Source: Pirellula sp. SH-Sr6A (GTDB lineage Bacteria; Planctomycetota; Planctomycetia; Pirellulales; Pirellulaceae). From it: a stretch of DNA of 64,000 nucleotides. The notes under the pieces were generated by a model, which had not been told where the DNA came from, did not search any database, and saw nothing but the letters and a program-made list of their open reading frames with translations. Shown in pieces: positions 26,130 to 34,431 of this stretch. The stretch spans positions 4,321,988 through 4,385,987 of the forward strand of contig NZ_CP011272.1 of assembly GCF_001610875.1 (NCBI RefSeq). Direction: 5' to 3'. How positions within the stretch are numbered: position 1 is the stretch's first letter; each line of letters starts with the position of its first letter. Position numbers and translations under genes: made by a program.

Positions 26130-26178
26130 CGGGGATCCACCCCTTGTTCCTCCCCATCCCTTATCCATCTTTTGGGCA

Positions 26179-27774
26179 ATGCGTTCCATTTCTGTTTGCT
26201 ATCGACTCAAAGCCTGGTGCTTGATCGGGTGTTTCCTCGCGGGCTGCGATACATCTCCCGACTTGGAAACACCTTCCTCATCGGTTGAAGATTCGGTTAC
26301 CAGCACCCGGGCTGCCCTGGACGAAGCGACCATCGGGAAGATCGAGCGGTTTTGCGGCGATTGCCACCCGCTACCTATCCCGACCACTTTTCCACGAGAG
26401 AAATGGGCCGAGGAAGTCCGGCAAGGATTCAAGTTCTACATCGAATCCAAGCGGACCGATTTGCCCGAGCCAACCCAGCGGGATGTCATTCGCTATTACG
26501 AGGAGCAAGCTCCCGAGTTGGTGGTCGTTCCGCGTGCCGATGAGATGAAAGAATCGCAAAGTCCCGTTCAGTTTCAACGCGGCGAACCTCTCGCGGTTGC
26601 AGACGTCGCACCCGCCACCGCACACCTTGTTTGGCAACCTGCCGATGGAAGCCTCCTCTTCACCGACATGTATTCCGGCACTCTGAAACGCTGGACTCCC
26701 CCGTCTCCATCTCCGTCTCCATCCAAAGTGTCAGCGACCGATTCTGTTCGCACGATCGCAGAGGGCAGGAACTTCTGCCGCGTCGTCCCATTCGATTGGG
26801 ATGGGGATGGCCACATGGACTACATCGTTGGCGAAATGGGTAGCTTCCGCGTAGGGGACCATGAGAACGGTCGCGTTTCTATTCACTTCGGGGGCGAAGC
26901 TCCTGAGTCCATCGTGATCGCAGAGGGGATTGGTCGGACCGTCGAGGCCAAACCTTTTGATTACGATCAAGACGGGGATCTCGACCTTCTCGTCGTCGAC
27001 TTCGGCTGGCGCGATTCGGGGTCGTTCAAGCTGCTGCGGAACGACGGTGGAGAGAAACGCTCGCCTCGTTGGAAGCTGGAAGTGATCGATGATCGGCACG
27101 GCGCGCTGGGGGTGGAATTCGCCGATCTCGATCAAGACGGCAAAATGGATTTCGTCGTCGCCTTCGCCCAGGAGTACGAGACCGTCGAAGCCTTTTTGCA
27201 ACGCGAGAATGGTACCTACGAGAAGCAATTGATTCTTCAACTTCCCGATCCTTCGTACAATTCGAGCGCCTTTCAGTTGGTGGATCTCGATCAAGATGGG
27301 CGGATCGATGTCGTGCACACCTGCGGCGATGTCATGGATTCCTTACTCCCGAAACCCTACCACGGATTGCGATGGGTCAAGAATCTGGGGGATAGCAAAT
27401 GGGAGAATCGAGAGTTGGGATTGCTCGTCGGAGCACTCCAATCCGCGGTGGCGGACTTCGACGGGGATGGGGATCTCGATATCGCATGCGTCGGCCTCTT
27501 TCCCCATGGTGGTAGTTCGGGGCCAGGCGCTTTTGACTCGATTTGTTGGTGGGAACAGAAAACATCGGGCGAGTTCCAAAGGCATAGCGTAGAACGGGAT
27601 CACTGTTCCCATGCGTCATGCGTTGCCGCCGATGTTGACGGGGACTCTCGTATCGATCTCGTGGTCGGTGAGTGGTTGGATGACAAACAAAAAGGGGCCT
27701 TTCGGGTCTTCCGAAACCTTCCTGCGACAACCCCCGTATCATCTGCTTCGCACGACAGCAGCGAAGTGGACTAA
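26179..27774 (+). CDS. VCBS/FG-GAP repeat lipoprotein with a CxxCH motif
   Basis: A 531-residue predicted lipoprotein. The signal ends in the lipobox LAGC (Cys23). Cys59-x-x-Cys62-His63 follows (CGDCHPLP), a possible heme c attachment site as found in many planctomycete VCBS proteins. Six or more calcium-loop repeats of the DxDxDGxxD type then build a beta-propeller (DWDGDGHMDYIVGE, DYDQDGDLDLLVVD, DLDQDGKMDFVVAF, DLDQDGRIDVVHT, DFDGDGDLDIACVG, DVDGDSRIDLVVGEW). A short Ser-Pro alternation (bases 26700-26730) lies between the first and second parts. I chose ATG 26179 because it leads into the lipobox signal; the longer frame back to 25849 has no signal. The gene is divergent from the DUF1501 gene and probably shares its control region. 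Confidence 0.85.
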   Translation: MRSISVCYRLKAWCLIGCFLAGCDTSPDLETPSSSVEDSVTSTRAALDEATIGKIERFCGDCHPLPIPTTFPREKWAEEVRQGFKFYIESKRTDLPEPTQRDVIRYYEEQAPELVVVPRADEMKESQSPVQFQRGEPLAVADVAPATAHLVWQPADGSLLFTDMYSGTLKRWTPPSPSPSPSKVSATDSVRTIAEGRNFCRVVPFDWDGDGHMDYIVGEMGSFRVGDHENGRVSIHFGGEAPESIVIAEGIGRTVEAKPFDYDQDGDLDLLVVDFGWRDSGSFKLLRNDGGEKRSPRWKLEVIDDRHGALGVEFADLDQDGKMDFVVAFAQEYETVEAFLQRENGTYEKQLILQLPDPSYNSSAFQLVDLDQDGRIDVVHTCGDVMDSLLPKPYHGLRWVKNLGDSKWENRELGLLVGALQSAVADFDGDGDLDIACVGLFPHGGSSGPGAFDSICWWEQKTSGEFQRHSVERDHCSHASCVAADVDGDSRIDLVVGEWLDDKQKGAFRVFRNLPATTPVSSASHDSSEVD

Positions 27775-28598
27775 AGCCCAATCGTTTTTTTCGTGAAGCG
27801 ATCGACCGAGACAGCCCCTGGCTTGTATTCCAAAATGTCGATCACTTGCAAGGATTTGCCTGACTCCGACTTCGTCTCGATGGTCGCTTTCTTCGGTGCA
27901 ACGGACTTGCCATGCGCTTCGTGCTCCAGCTTGCCGCTGATGATGAGACCTTCTTTTACAAAGCGATATCGAGAAGGGACAAAGCCTGCCACGTTGGTAA
28001 ATTCGATTTCCCATTCGATTTGCGACTTGCTAGGCCCGATCACTTCTGCCTTCAAAAGGACTTTCTCGGGTGAAGTCGTGTCTCGTTTGAATGATAAGGC
28101 CACAATCTCTTGATCCTCTTTGTTTAAAAGCCAGTTCATTGGTATGGCGCTGATCTGTGTGAATGAATCGAGGATGTTTAATGACCGAGAGTAATCGTCT
28201 TCCGATTGTAGTTTGAGTTTGCCATCTGTTTTCACGGCACTGAACGAAACGGTAGGTGACGAAACTTGATAAATCGTCTTTCCGTCCTCCTCGATATCCT
28301 CGCGAAAGTACCCCTCCAGCTTGCTCGTGTCGACGCTGCCGAAGAATGTAACAGACTTGATCCGGTCGTAGTCTCGGGCGGGTTCATTCGCATCCTCTCC
28401 CGTCTCGCGCACGGTTGCTTTGCCATGTCCGTTGTACATCCCGATCGCAACGCTTTGAAGATCGTGGAGAATCTGTGTTGCCAAGGGATTGTCGATGCTC
28501 TTCATTCGGTCGGCGATACTTTCGGATCGTCCCTCGTCGGTCAGCCAACTGGACGTTAGCAGGACGAGCGTAGCGAAAAGGAATAGCGTAGTCTTCAT
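27771..28598 (-). CDS. Secreted protein of unknown function
   Basis: A 275-residue protein with an N-terminal signal (MKTTLFLFATLVLLTSSWLTDEG). The mature part is beta-rich with a repeated polar pattern, reminiscent of the LolA/LppX-type half-barrel, but the similarity is too weak to assign. ATG 28598 is supported by AGGAG eight bases upstream, so I rejected the frame start at 28613. Its stop overlaps that of the convergent VCBS gene by 4 bp. No catalytic residues or lipobox are visible. It appears to be a single-gene unit. Confidence 0.75.
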   Translation of the reverse strand: MKTTLFLFATLVLLTSSWLTDEGRSESIADRMKSIDNPLATQILHDLQSVAIGMYNGHGKATVRETGEDANEPARDYDRIKSVTFFGSVDTSKLEGYFREDIEEDGKTIYQVSSPTVSFSAVKTDGKLKLQSEDDYSRSLNILDSFTQISAIPMNWLLNKEDQEIVALSFKRDTTSPEKVLLKAEVIGPSKSQIEWEIEFTNVAGFVPSRYRFVKEGLIISGKLEHEAHGKSVAPKKATIETKSESGKSLQVIDILEYKPGAVSVDRFTKKTIGL

Positions 28599-28795
28599 GA
28601 GCGTGCTCCTCATTGTTTGCGGGGTGTGGGCCTGTGGGGTGATGGAGGTGTGGGGCGACCAAGAGTAGATATGCGAACTAGCCCTTAGTTTATGAGATGG
28701 GTGGAATCGACATCGCCCAGTATCGAGGTGATAATTTCAAGGGACTGGGATATCCGCCTTTGAAAACTTGGGAAGACAAACGTGGAGGAGAAGCT

Positions 28796-29089
28796 TTGGC
28801 AGCATACATTTTGGTGAGAGTCGAACTGACCGATCCGGAGCAATACAAAAAGTACACGCAAGAAACGCCGGCGGTGATCGCGCAGTACGGTGGCAAGTTC
28901 ATCGTCCGAGGAGGCCCGATCGAGAACATGGAAGGCCCCGAGGAGACGGCAAGGATCGTTATCCTCGAGTTCCCGACCATGGACGACGCGAAGCGATTTT
29001 ACCACTCTGAGGAGTATCAACGCGTTCGGCTCCTTCGCGAGGGTGCTGCTCAGGTGCAGCTTTTTGCCATCGATGGATACAAGGGATAG
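28796..29089 (+). CDS. DUF1330-family dimeric alpha/beta-barrel protein
   Basis: A 97-residue protein of the ferredoxin-like DUF1330 family: AYILVRVELTDPEQYKKYTQETPAV, GGKFIVRGGPIENMEG, RIVILEFPTMDDAKRFYHSEEYQ. The start is a TTG at 28796, five bases after a perfect GGAGGAG, and this gives the normal family length; the ATG at 28697 would add 33 residues of unrelated sequence. DUF1330 proteins have no firmly established reaction; relatives include monooxygenase-like and isomerase-like folds. The gene is alone between two secreted or membrane loci and precedes fliP by 150 bp, without evidence of co-transcription. Confidence 0.85.
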   Translation: MAAYILVRVELTDPEQYKKYTQETPAVIAQYGGKFIVRGGPIENMEGPEETARIVILEFPTMDDAKRFYHSEEYQRVRLLREGAAQVQLFAIDGYKG

Positions 29090-29242
29090 GAATGGCTCTC
29101 GGGACATCAAAGGTCCCTGATTTCCTCGACATCCAGGAGAGCGACGGAAGGCACCGATGGAGCACTTGGTCTAGATTTCAACGCCCGGATCCGCTACTTG
29201 AGTAATTCTGGCCAGAAAGGCGGAAATTCAAGCGGTGGTCCC

Positions 29243-30205
29243 ATGCTAGCAAATCTCAACACTCCGACAGTCTCGCGAATTCGTTCGAGGGGCATTCGTT
29301 TGTTGGAATCGGCCTATGCGTTGGTTCTGGTCGTCGTCGCAAGCCTAGTCTTGAGTACTGCATCCAGCGCGATGGCTCAAACGAGCACGGACGATTTTCT
29401 GTCGCGAGCGCAACAAATCCGTGACAGTGCTCCGGTGAGGAAAGCCACAGCAGAGAACGAGCGGGCAACGGACCCTGGAAGCGGCCTCGAGCAATTGGTC
29501 GACCGAGTCGGGGGAGGTCCCGCAGAGTGGATCAGCCCCCGAGGGCTTTCGAGTTCCCTGCAAATCCTTTTATTGCTGACCGTTCTTAGCCTTGCTCCAG
29601 CGATCTTGTTGATGACGACATGCTATGTTCGCATCATCGTGGTGTTTGGATTATTGAAGCAGGCTCTAGGAGCCCAACAGTTACCTCCGAGTCAGGTCAT
29701 CACCTCCATCTCGTTGTTTGTCACCCTTTTCGTGATGAGCCCGGTATGGAATCGCGTGTATGAGGATGCCATCGAACCTTATACAACGGAGGGTTCGCGC
29801 ATGACCGCCACCGAAGCTTGGGACAAAGGAGTAGGTCCTATTCGCGAATTCATGATCCGGCAGATTGATTTGGCGGACAACCATGACGACGTCCATTTGT
29901 TCTACAGCCGGTATGCGCCAGGCAGCCAAGGCCCATCGAGCTTTGACGATGTTCCACTCCAAGTCCTATTACCAGCCTACATGCTCAGCGAGCTCAAGAC
30001 TGCTTTTTTGATGGGATTCAAGATCTACCTCCCCTTCTTGATACTCGACATCGTGATTGCATCGGTGACGGTTTCGATGGGGATGATGATGCTCCCTCCT
30101 GCCTTGATCTCGACTCCATTCAAGCTCTTGCTATTCGTTTTGGTCGATGGTTGGCGACTGGTCGTTTCGATGTTGCTCGACAGCTTTGGAACGTTATCAA
30201 CGTGA
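29243..30205 (+). CDS. fliP: Flagellar type III export gate protein FliP
   Basis: Core export-gate subunit of the flagellar type III secretion system. The C-terminal 230 residues match Fli[81 protein letters not shown], and the final [27 protein letters not shown]. The N-terminus is long: a hydrophobic signal-like segment ([21 protein letters not shown]) precedes about 70 polar residues. FliP proteins usually have a cleaved signal, but this spacer is longer than normal. ATG 29243 is preferred over the TTG at 29198. It is the first of fliP, fliQ, fliR and flhB, all on the same strand with small gaps. Confidence 0.95.
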   Translation: MLANLNTPTVSRIRSRGIRLLESAYALVLVVVASLVLSTASSAMAQTSTDDFLSRAQQIRDSAPVRKATAENERATDPGSGLEQLVDRVGGGPAEWISPRGLSSSLQILLLLTVLSLAPAILLMTTCYVRIIVVFGLLKQALGAQQLPPSQVITSISLFVTLFVMSPVWNRVYEDAIEPYTTEGSRMTATEAWDKGVGPIREFMIRQIDLADNHDDVHLFYSRYAPGSQGPSSFDDVPLQVLLPAYMLSELKTAFLMGFKIYLPFLILDIVIASVTVSMGMMMLPPALISTPFKLLLFVLVDGWRLVVSMLLDSFGTLST

Positions 30206-30254
30206 CCGGTTCATTCTCCTTCCATCCCGCAACTCCCATTCAACAAGGTGACAC

Positions 30255-30530
30255 ATGACTTCGAGCGAAGCGGTGGATTTGGTCCGCGAAGCGATTTTGA
30301 TGTCGCTGATTCTCGGTACTCCGTTGCTGGTCATCGGAATGGTCGTCGGGTTGGCGATTGGATTGATCCAAGCGTTGACGCAGATTCAAGACCAAACGGT
30401 GAGCACGGTTCCTAAGCTGGTCGCGATGACGCTGGGGATTGTCGTTTGCCTCCCGTGGCTGGCCGACCGAATGATCGATTATTCTCGCGATCTCTTTCAC
30501 GAGATCCCGCTCCACGTCTCGAAGCGATAG
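30255..30530 (+). CDS. fliQ: Flagellar type III export gate protein FliQ
   Basis: A 91-residue protein with two membrane helices, SLILGTPLLVIGMVVGLAIGLIQALTQIQDQTVSTVPKLVAMT and then LGIVVCLPWLADRMIDYSRDLF, the full FliQ pattern with the conserved QIQDQT turn. In the assembled gate, four FliQ copies wrap five FliP and one FliR. AAGGTG lies just before the ATG. The gap to fliP is 49 bp and to the fliR start 3 or 18 bp, so the genes are co-transcribed. Confidence 0.95.
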   Translation: MTSSEAVDLVREAILMSLILGTPLLVIGMVVGLAIGLIQALTQIQDQTVSTVPKLVAMTLGIVVCLPWLADRMIDYSRDLFHEIPLHVSKR

Positions 30531-30548
30531 TGCTTGAACGTTGCCCTC

Positions 30549-31349
30549 ATGTTTGACAGCGTCGAGTTTTTAAAGAGTTTGCTTTACGGGCCGATGTGGA
30601 CGTTTCTCTGCATCGTTAGTCGCATTGGCCCGATGTTGGTACTCATGCCGCCGCTGCAAGGGGCCTCGGTCCCCAACCGCGTCAAAGTGATGATTGTCTT
30701 GATGGCTTCAGCGACAATCACCCCGATTGTGATGGAGTATTCCACGCCTCTGCCCGGCAATCTCGCGGACATCGTACTGGGCATGATCAAGGAACTATTG
30801 CTGGGGCTACTTTTCGGATCTTCGGCGCTGATCATCGTTACATCGCTGCAGATCGGCGGGCAAGTCATCAGTTCGCTCGCGAGCCTCGATGTAGCCCAAG
30901 CCGCTGATCCGACGACGCAGGAGAGCATCACAGTCGTTAGTCAGATGCTCTCATGGGTAGCCATGATTCTGTTCGTCACGTTGGGGGGGCATCGCGTCAT
31001 CATCGGCGCGTGTGTCGACAGTTTTGCAACGTACCCGGCGGGTGGCGTCCTTTTAGAAGAATTCTGGCTCTTGCATCTGCATGAACTGTTTGGGCACAGT
31101 GTAGCCATCGGACTGCGCGCCGCAGCACCTCCTGCGATCGCGCTGCTGTTAGCAAACTTTGTCACCGCACTGATCGGCCGCACGCTCCCGCAGTTGAACA
31201 TCATTGCAGTCGGTTTCAATCTCAACGTGTCGATCCTACTCATCATCTTGACGTTGTCGATCACCAGTATCGGGTGGGTCTTTCAAGACGAATTCGTTGG
31301 CTGGATCGAACGCACGACGGAACTGTTTCCTGCAGGTGGTCGCAGCTAA
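30549..31349 (+). CDS. fliR: Flagellar type III export gate protein FliR
   Basis: A 266-residue polytopic membrane protein. The pattern FLCIVSRIGPMLVLMPPLQGASVPNRVKVMIVLMASATI, then LLLGLLFGSSALIIVTSLQIGGQVIS, and ALLLANFVTALIGRTLPQLNII matches FliR. The first ATG is at 30549; a TTG at 30534, three bases after the fliQ stop, is an alternative. Neither has an obvious Shine-Dalgarno, which fits translational coupling to fliQ. The stop is 21 bp before the flhB ATG. Confidence 0.94.
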   Translation: MFDSVEFLKSLLYGPMWTFLCIVSRIGPMLVLMPPLQGASVPNRVKVMIVLMASATITPIVMEYSTPLPGNLADIVLGMIKELLLGLLFGSSALIIVTSLQIGGQVISSLASLDVAQAADPTTQESITVVSQMLSWVAMILFVTLGGHRVIIGACVDSFATYPAGGVLLEEFWLLHLHELFGHSVAIGLRAAAPPAIALLLANFVTALIGRTLPQLNIIAVGFNLNVSILLIILTLSITSIGWVFQDEFVGWIERTTELFPAGGRS

Positions 31350-31370
31350 AAAAGGGAGGCTTCGCCGTCG

Positions 31371-32507
31371 ATGGCGGATGATAGCGGAGAGAAAAAACAC
31401 GAGGCAACCGACTTTCGCAGGCAGAAAGCCCGCGAGGATGGTAATGTCGCGCGCTCCAGCGACTTGACCTCAGCCATTCTCTTGCTCGTCGGCGTCGTGC
31501 TTCTCGACACCACGGGGCCGGCGATCGCCAATTCTTTGATCGGTCTGCTTCATGAAGTTCTCACGTCGGAAGCGACGTTCAAAACCGACTCTCGCACCGT
31601 CATGATCGATTTGATCCGGCAGACAGGCCAATCATCCTTGGCCTTGCTCCCCCTCTTGCTAGGGATGTTGGCGACATCGGTCATTGTTCACTACGCGCAA
31701 GTGGGACCGCTATGGCTTCCAGAAAAGCTGGGGATGGATATCACTCGTATCGATCCGATTCAGGGCTTCAAACGGTTGCTTTCGATCACCAATGTCACGC
31801 GGCTCGGGTTTGGGTTGGTGAAGATTGCACTGGTGACTGGGATTTTGGTTGCAGGTGTTTGGTCCAAGTGGGATTCGATCCTCGCGTTAGGTACAACGGG
31901 TATCGGTGCGGTAGGAGGATTCGTCTGGGAAACAATGATCGAACTTTGTCGCAATGTCGCGATCGCGCTCGTGATTCTTTCGATCATCGATTACGCGTTT
32001 CAACGCTGGAAGTACGAGCAGGATTTGCGCATGACCGACGAGGAAATGCGTGAAGAAATGAAGATGACGCAAGGGGATCCTCACACGAAGTCGCGCCGTC
32101 GCAAGGTCCAGCGGGATCTGGCGCAACAACGCCTCTCGGTCGATGTCCCCAAAGCGGACGTCGTCGTCACCAATCCCACCGAACTTGCGATCGCATTGCA
32201 GTACGACCCAAAGACCATGCGTGCTCCGATCGTCCTGGCGAAAGGGGCGGATTTGGTGGCGGCCAAGATTCGAAAGATTGCATTGCAGCACGGGATCCCC
32301 ATCGTCGAACGCAAACCGCTTGCTCAAGCCCTTTTCCGGGAAGTGGACGTAGGCAAACCGATCCCAGCCACGGAATACACCGCCGTCGCCGAGGTCCTCA
32401 AATACGTCTACCAAGTCAAAGGACGCTCGATCCAAGAAATCACGGAGACGCTGCAATCGCAAACCGAGCCGATCAAAAAAGATCCGAAACTGGGCCAACC
32501 CACCTAG
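31371..32507 (+). CDS. flhB: Flagellar export switch protein FlhB
   Basis: A 378-residue membrane protein that switches substrate specificity of the flagellar export apparatus. The N-terminus (EKKHEATDFRRQKAREDGNVARSSDL), four helices and the EEMKMTQGDPHTKSRRRKVQRD linker match FlhB. The cytoplasmic domain follows, with VVTNPTE at residues 268-271. This is the normal site of Asn-Pro autocleavage, where almost all FlhB/YscU proteins have NPTH; here the His is Glu. The remainder (AKGADLVAAKIRKIALQHGIPIVERKPLAQALF) is normal. The protein has a C-terminal extension of about 25 residues after the YVYQVKG end. The ATG follows GGGAGG by 11 bases. No flhA or other flagellar gene follows. Confidence 0.95.
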   Translation: MADDSGEKKHEATDFRRQKAREDGNVARSSDLTSAILLLVGVVLLDTTGPAIANSLIGLLHEVLTSEATFKTDSRTVMIDLIRQTGQSSLALLPLLLGMLATSVIVHYAQVGPLWLPEKLGMDITRIDPIQGFKRLLSITNVTRLGFGLVKIALVTGILVAGVWSKWDSILALGTTGIGAVGGFVWETMIELCRNVAIALVILSIIDYAFQRWKYEQDLRMTDEEMREEMKMTQGDPHTKSRRRKVQRDLAQQRLSVDVPKADVVVTNPTELAIALQYDPKTMRAPIVLAKGADLVAAKIRKIALQHGIPIVERKPLAQALFREVDVGKPIPATEYTAVAEVLKYVYQVKGRSIQEITETLQSQTEPIKKDPKLGQPT

Positions 32508-32646
32508 TTTGTTGAGTGGGGAAAATGGCTACATCTTTCACCGGAAAGCCGTCTGCGAGGGCCTTGTGTGCTATGGTTCATGGTGAGTTCACCCCATCCG
32601 ATTCAAATGGAATCCAATCGATACATAGAGTTCCTTACAATCCGCC

Positions 32647-33363
32647 ATGCCCGACTTGAAATCCCATCGTCTCGCAGTGCTTATTGACGCCGACAACGCC
32701 CAGCCCATGGTCGCAAAGGAAATTCTCTCGAAAGCTGGACGATACGGGACAGCGACAGTGAGGAGAGCATATGGGGATTGGACCACCCCAAATCTCAATG
32801 GATGGAAGGGGCATTTGCACCAGCTCGCCATTCTTCCGGTTCAGCAATTCCGGTTCACCTCGGGAAAGAATTCGACCGATTCCGCGATGATCATCGATGC
32901 CATGGATTTACTTCATGGCGGCACCGTCGATGGCTTCTGCCTGGTGTCATCCGATAGCGACTTCACACGCTTGGCCACTCGCATCCGAGAAGCAGGACTC
33001 TCCGTATACGGCTTTGGAGAGAAGAAGACACCCACGTCCTTCGTTGCAGCCTGCAACAGCTTCGTCTTCACGGACCTCAAGGCAACTTCTAACCAGCTAA
33101 GTTCTGTCGCGAGCGACCAGCCCCCGCTCAAACCGATTTTGATCCAAGCAGTTGCGGACGCGGCGGGGGACGATGGCTGGGCTCTTCTGGGCATTGTGGG
33201 AAGTCGTGTGAAGCAGTCCCATCCCGAATTCGATCCACGTAAGTACGGCAAGCCTAAACTCAGTGAATTGGTGAAGTGCCAGTCGTTCCTGGAGGTGAGA
33301 AAAGACCCGAAGAACGACGGCTCTCGCGGCGACCTTCTTTATGTCCGAGCCAAAGTGATCTGA
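32647..33363 (+). CDS. NYN-domain (PIN-like) nuclease with C-terminal LOTUS/OST-HTH domain
   Basis: A 238-residue cytoplasmic protein. Residues 8-145 are a NYN/LabA-type PIN-like domain: VLIDADNAQP, KNSTDSAMIIDAMDLL, and GFCLVSSDSDFTRLATRIREAG, which hold the acidic metal-binding residues. Residues about 158-236 form a LOTUS/OST-HTH domain (LIQAVADAAGDDGWALLGIVGSRVKQSHPEFDPRKYG). The family combination is found in bacterial DUF88-type proteins and in eukaryotic limkain-b1/MARF1, where it cleaves or binds RNA. RNase activity here is inference from the fold. It lies 139 bp after flhB and has its own 12-bp hairpin terminator. The start has no clear Shine-Dalgarno. Confidence 0.9.
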   Translation: MPDLKSHRLAVLIDADNAQPMVAKEILSKAGRYGTATVRRAYGDWTTPNLNGWKGHLHQLAILPVQQFRFTSGKNSTDSAMIIDAMDLLHGGTVDGFCLVSSDSDFTRLATRIREAGLSVYGFGEKKTPTSFVAACNSFVFTDLKATSNQLSSVASDQPPLKPILIQAVADAAGDDGWALLGIVGSRVKQSHPEFDPRKYGKPKLSELVKCQSFLEVRKDPKNDGSRGDLLYVRAKVI

Positions 33364-33372
33364 CTTTCTGTT

Positions 33373-33401
33373 CAACATAGGAGACTTACTCTCCTATGTT
33401 G
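33373..33401. terminator. Hairpin between the NYN-LOTUS gene and prs
   Basis: A perfect 12-bp stem (CAACATAGGAGA at 33373-33384 with TCTCCTATGTTG at 33390-33401) has a five-base loop and begins 9 bp after the NYN-LOTUS stop. The convergent prs gene ends at 33469, so the hairpin can serve either strand. No T-tract follows. Confidence 0.7.
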
Positions 33402-33468
33402 CATGCGTTGGTTTCCTGACTCGATCGTCCCTACTTTTCGTATTGCCAGCCGTCGTCGTCGGTTACCG

Positions 33469-34431
33469 TCACGAATCGTCGGGACCGCTGGAGAACATTT
33501 GACTGATCGAACGGTTCGAGTGGATCCGCCGAATTGCTTCTGCCAAGAGAGGAGCCACGGTCAGTACGTGGATGTTATCTAGTCGTTTCTCCGGAGGGAG
33601 AGGGATCGTATTGGTGATGACCAAGCTATCGATGGGAGCGTTCTTGAGATTCTCGATCGCGGCTCCACACAGGACACCGTGGGTCGCGGCGAGATGGATC
33701 TCTTTCGCGCCTGCTTCATGAACAAGTTTTGCGGCGCCGCAGATCGAACCACCCGTACTGATCATGTCGTCGAACATCAAACAGATCTTCCCTTCCACAG
33801 GGCCGCCGATGATGTTCTTTTGTTGGGTCTGCAGTGCGTTCTCTCGAACCTTGTCGACGATGGCGAGTTTGCCACCCAATCGCTTCGAGTGTCCCTTCGC
33901 GCGCTTCACGCTTCCTTCATCGGGACTGACCACGACGATGTCGGCCGGGTCATACGATTTGCTCTGGAAGTAGCTGGTCAAAACGGGAGCAGCGTAGAGG
34001 TGGTCCACGGGAACATCAAAGAAGCCTTGAATCTGCGGGGCGTGCAGATCCATGGTAAGAACACGGTCGGCACCCGCTCGTGTGATGACGTTCGCTACCA
34101 ACTTTGCGGTGATCGGGGTGCGCCCCTCGTCTTTACGATCTTGGCGAGCGTAACCGTAATAGGGAATGACGGCCGTAACGCGTGCGGCGCTAGCCCTTTT
34201 GCAGGAGTCGATCATGATGAGCAACTCCATCAAATTGTCATTGACGGGTGGGCAAGTGGGCTGAATCAGGTAGACATCTCGGCCGCGCACATCCTCTTCG
34301 ATCTTGCAAAAATTCTCGCCGTCGGGGAATTTTCCAAGTGCGATGGAGCCGATTTCCAGGTGAAGAAACGCACAGATGTCGCGAGCCAGTTGTGGGTTTG
34401 CTCTTCCGCTGAAGATCTTTAGTTCGCGCAT
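33469..34431 (-). CDS. prs: Ribose-phosphate pyrophosphokinase
   Basis: Makes PRPP from ribose 5-phosphate and ATP for nucleotide, histidine and NAD synthesis. The 320-residue protein has the full family set: MRELKIFSGRANPQLA start, FPDGENFCKIEEDVRGRDVYLIQ, YYGYARQDRKDEGRTPITAKL (catalytic flexible loop), MDLHAPQIQGFFDVPVDHLYA, VVSPDEGSVKRA and the PRPP-binding LMFDDMISTGGSI. The gene overlaps the 3' end of the upstream nucleotidyltransferase gene by 13 bp, so its translation is coupled to that gene. A similar glmU-prs order occurs in Firmicutes. The gene ends convergent to the NYN-LOTUS gene with a hairpin between them. Confidence 0.97.
   Translation of the reverse strand: MRELKIFSGRANPQLARDICAFLHLEIGSIALGKFPDGENFCKIEEDVRGRDVYLIQPTCPPVNDNLMELLIMIDSCKRASAARVTAVIPYYGYARQDRKDEGRTPITAKLVANVITRAGADRVLTMDLHAPQIQGFFDVPVDHLYAAPVLTSYFQSKSYDPADIVVVSPDEGSVKRAKGHSKRLGGKLAIVDKVRENALQTQQKNIIGGPVEGKICLMFDDMISTGGSICGAAKLVHEAGAKEIHLAATHGVLCGAAIENLKNAPIDSLVITNTIPLPPEKRLDNIHVLTVAPLLAEAIRRIHSNRSISQMFSSGPDDS

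Noticed and set aside
25849-26178. N-terminal extension of the VCBS protein
   Set aside because: The 110 extra residues overlap the DUF1501 gene on the other strand and have no signal; the lipobox signal begins at 26179.
28697-28795. ATG 28697 as start of the DUF1330 gene
   Set aside because: It adds 33 unrelated residues, while the TTG at 28796 has a perfect GGAGGAG and gives the normal length.
33679-34422. 247-codon plus-strand frame
   Set aside because: Antisense to prs, which has all its motifs.
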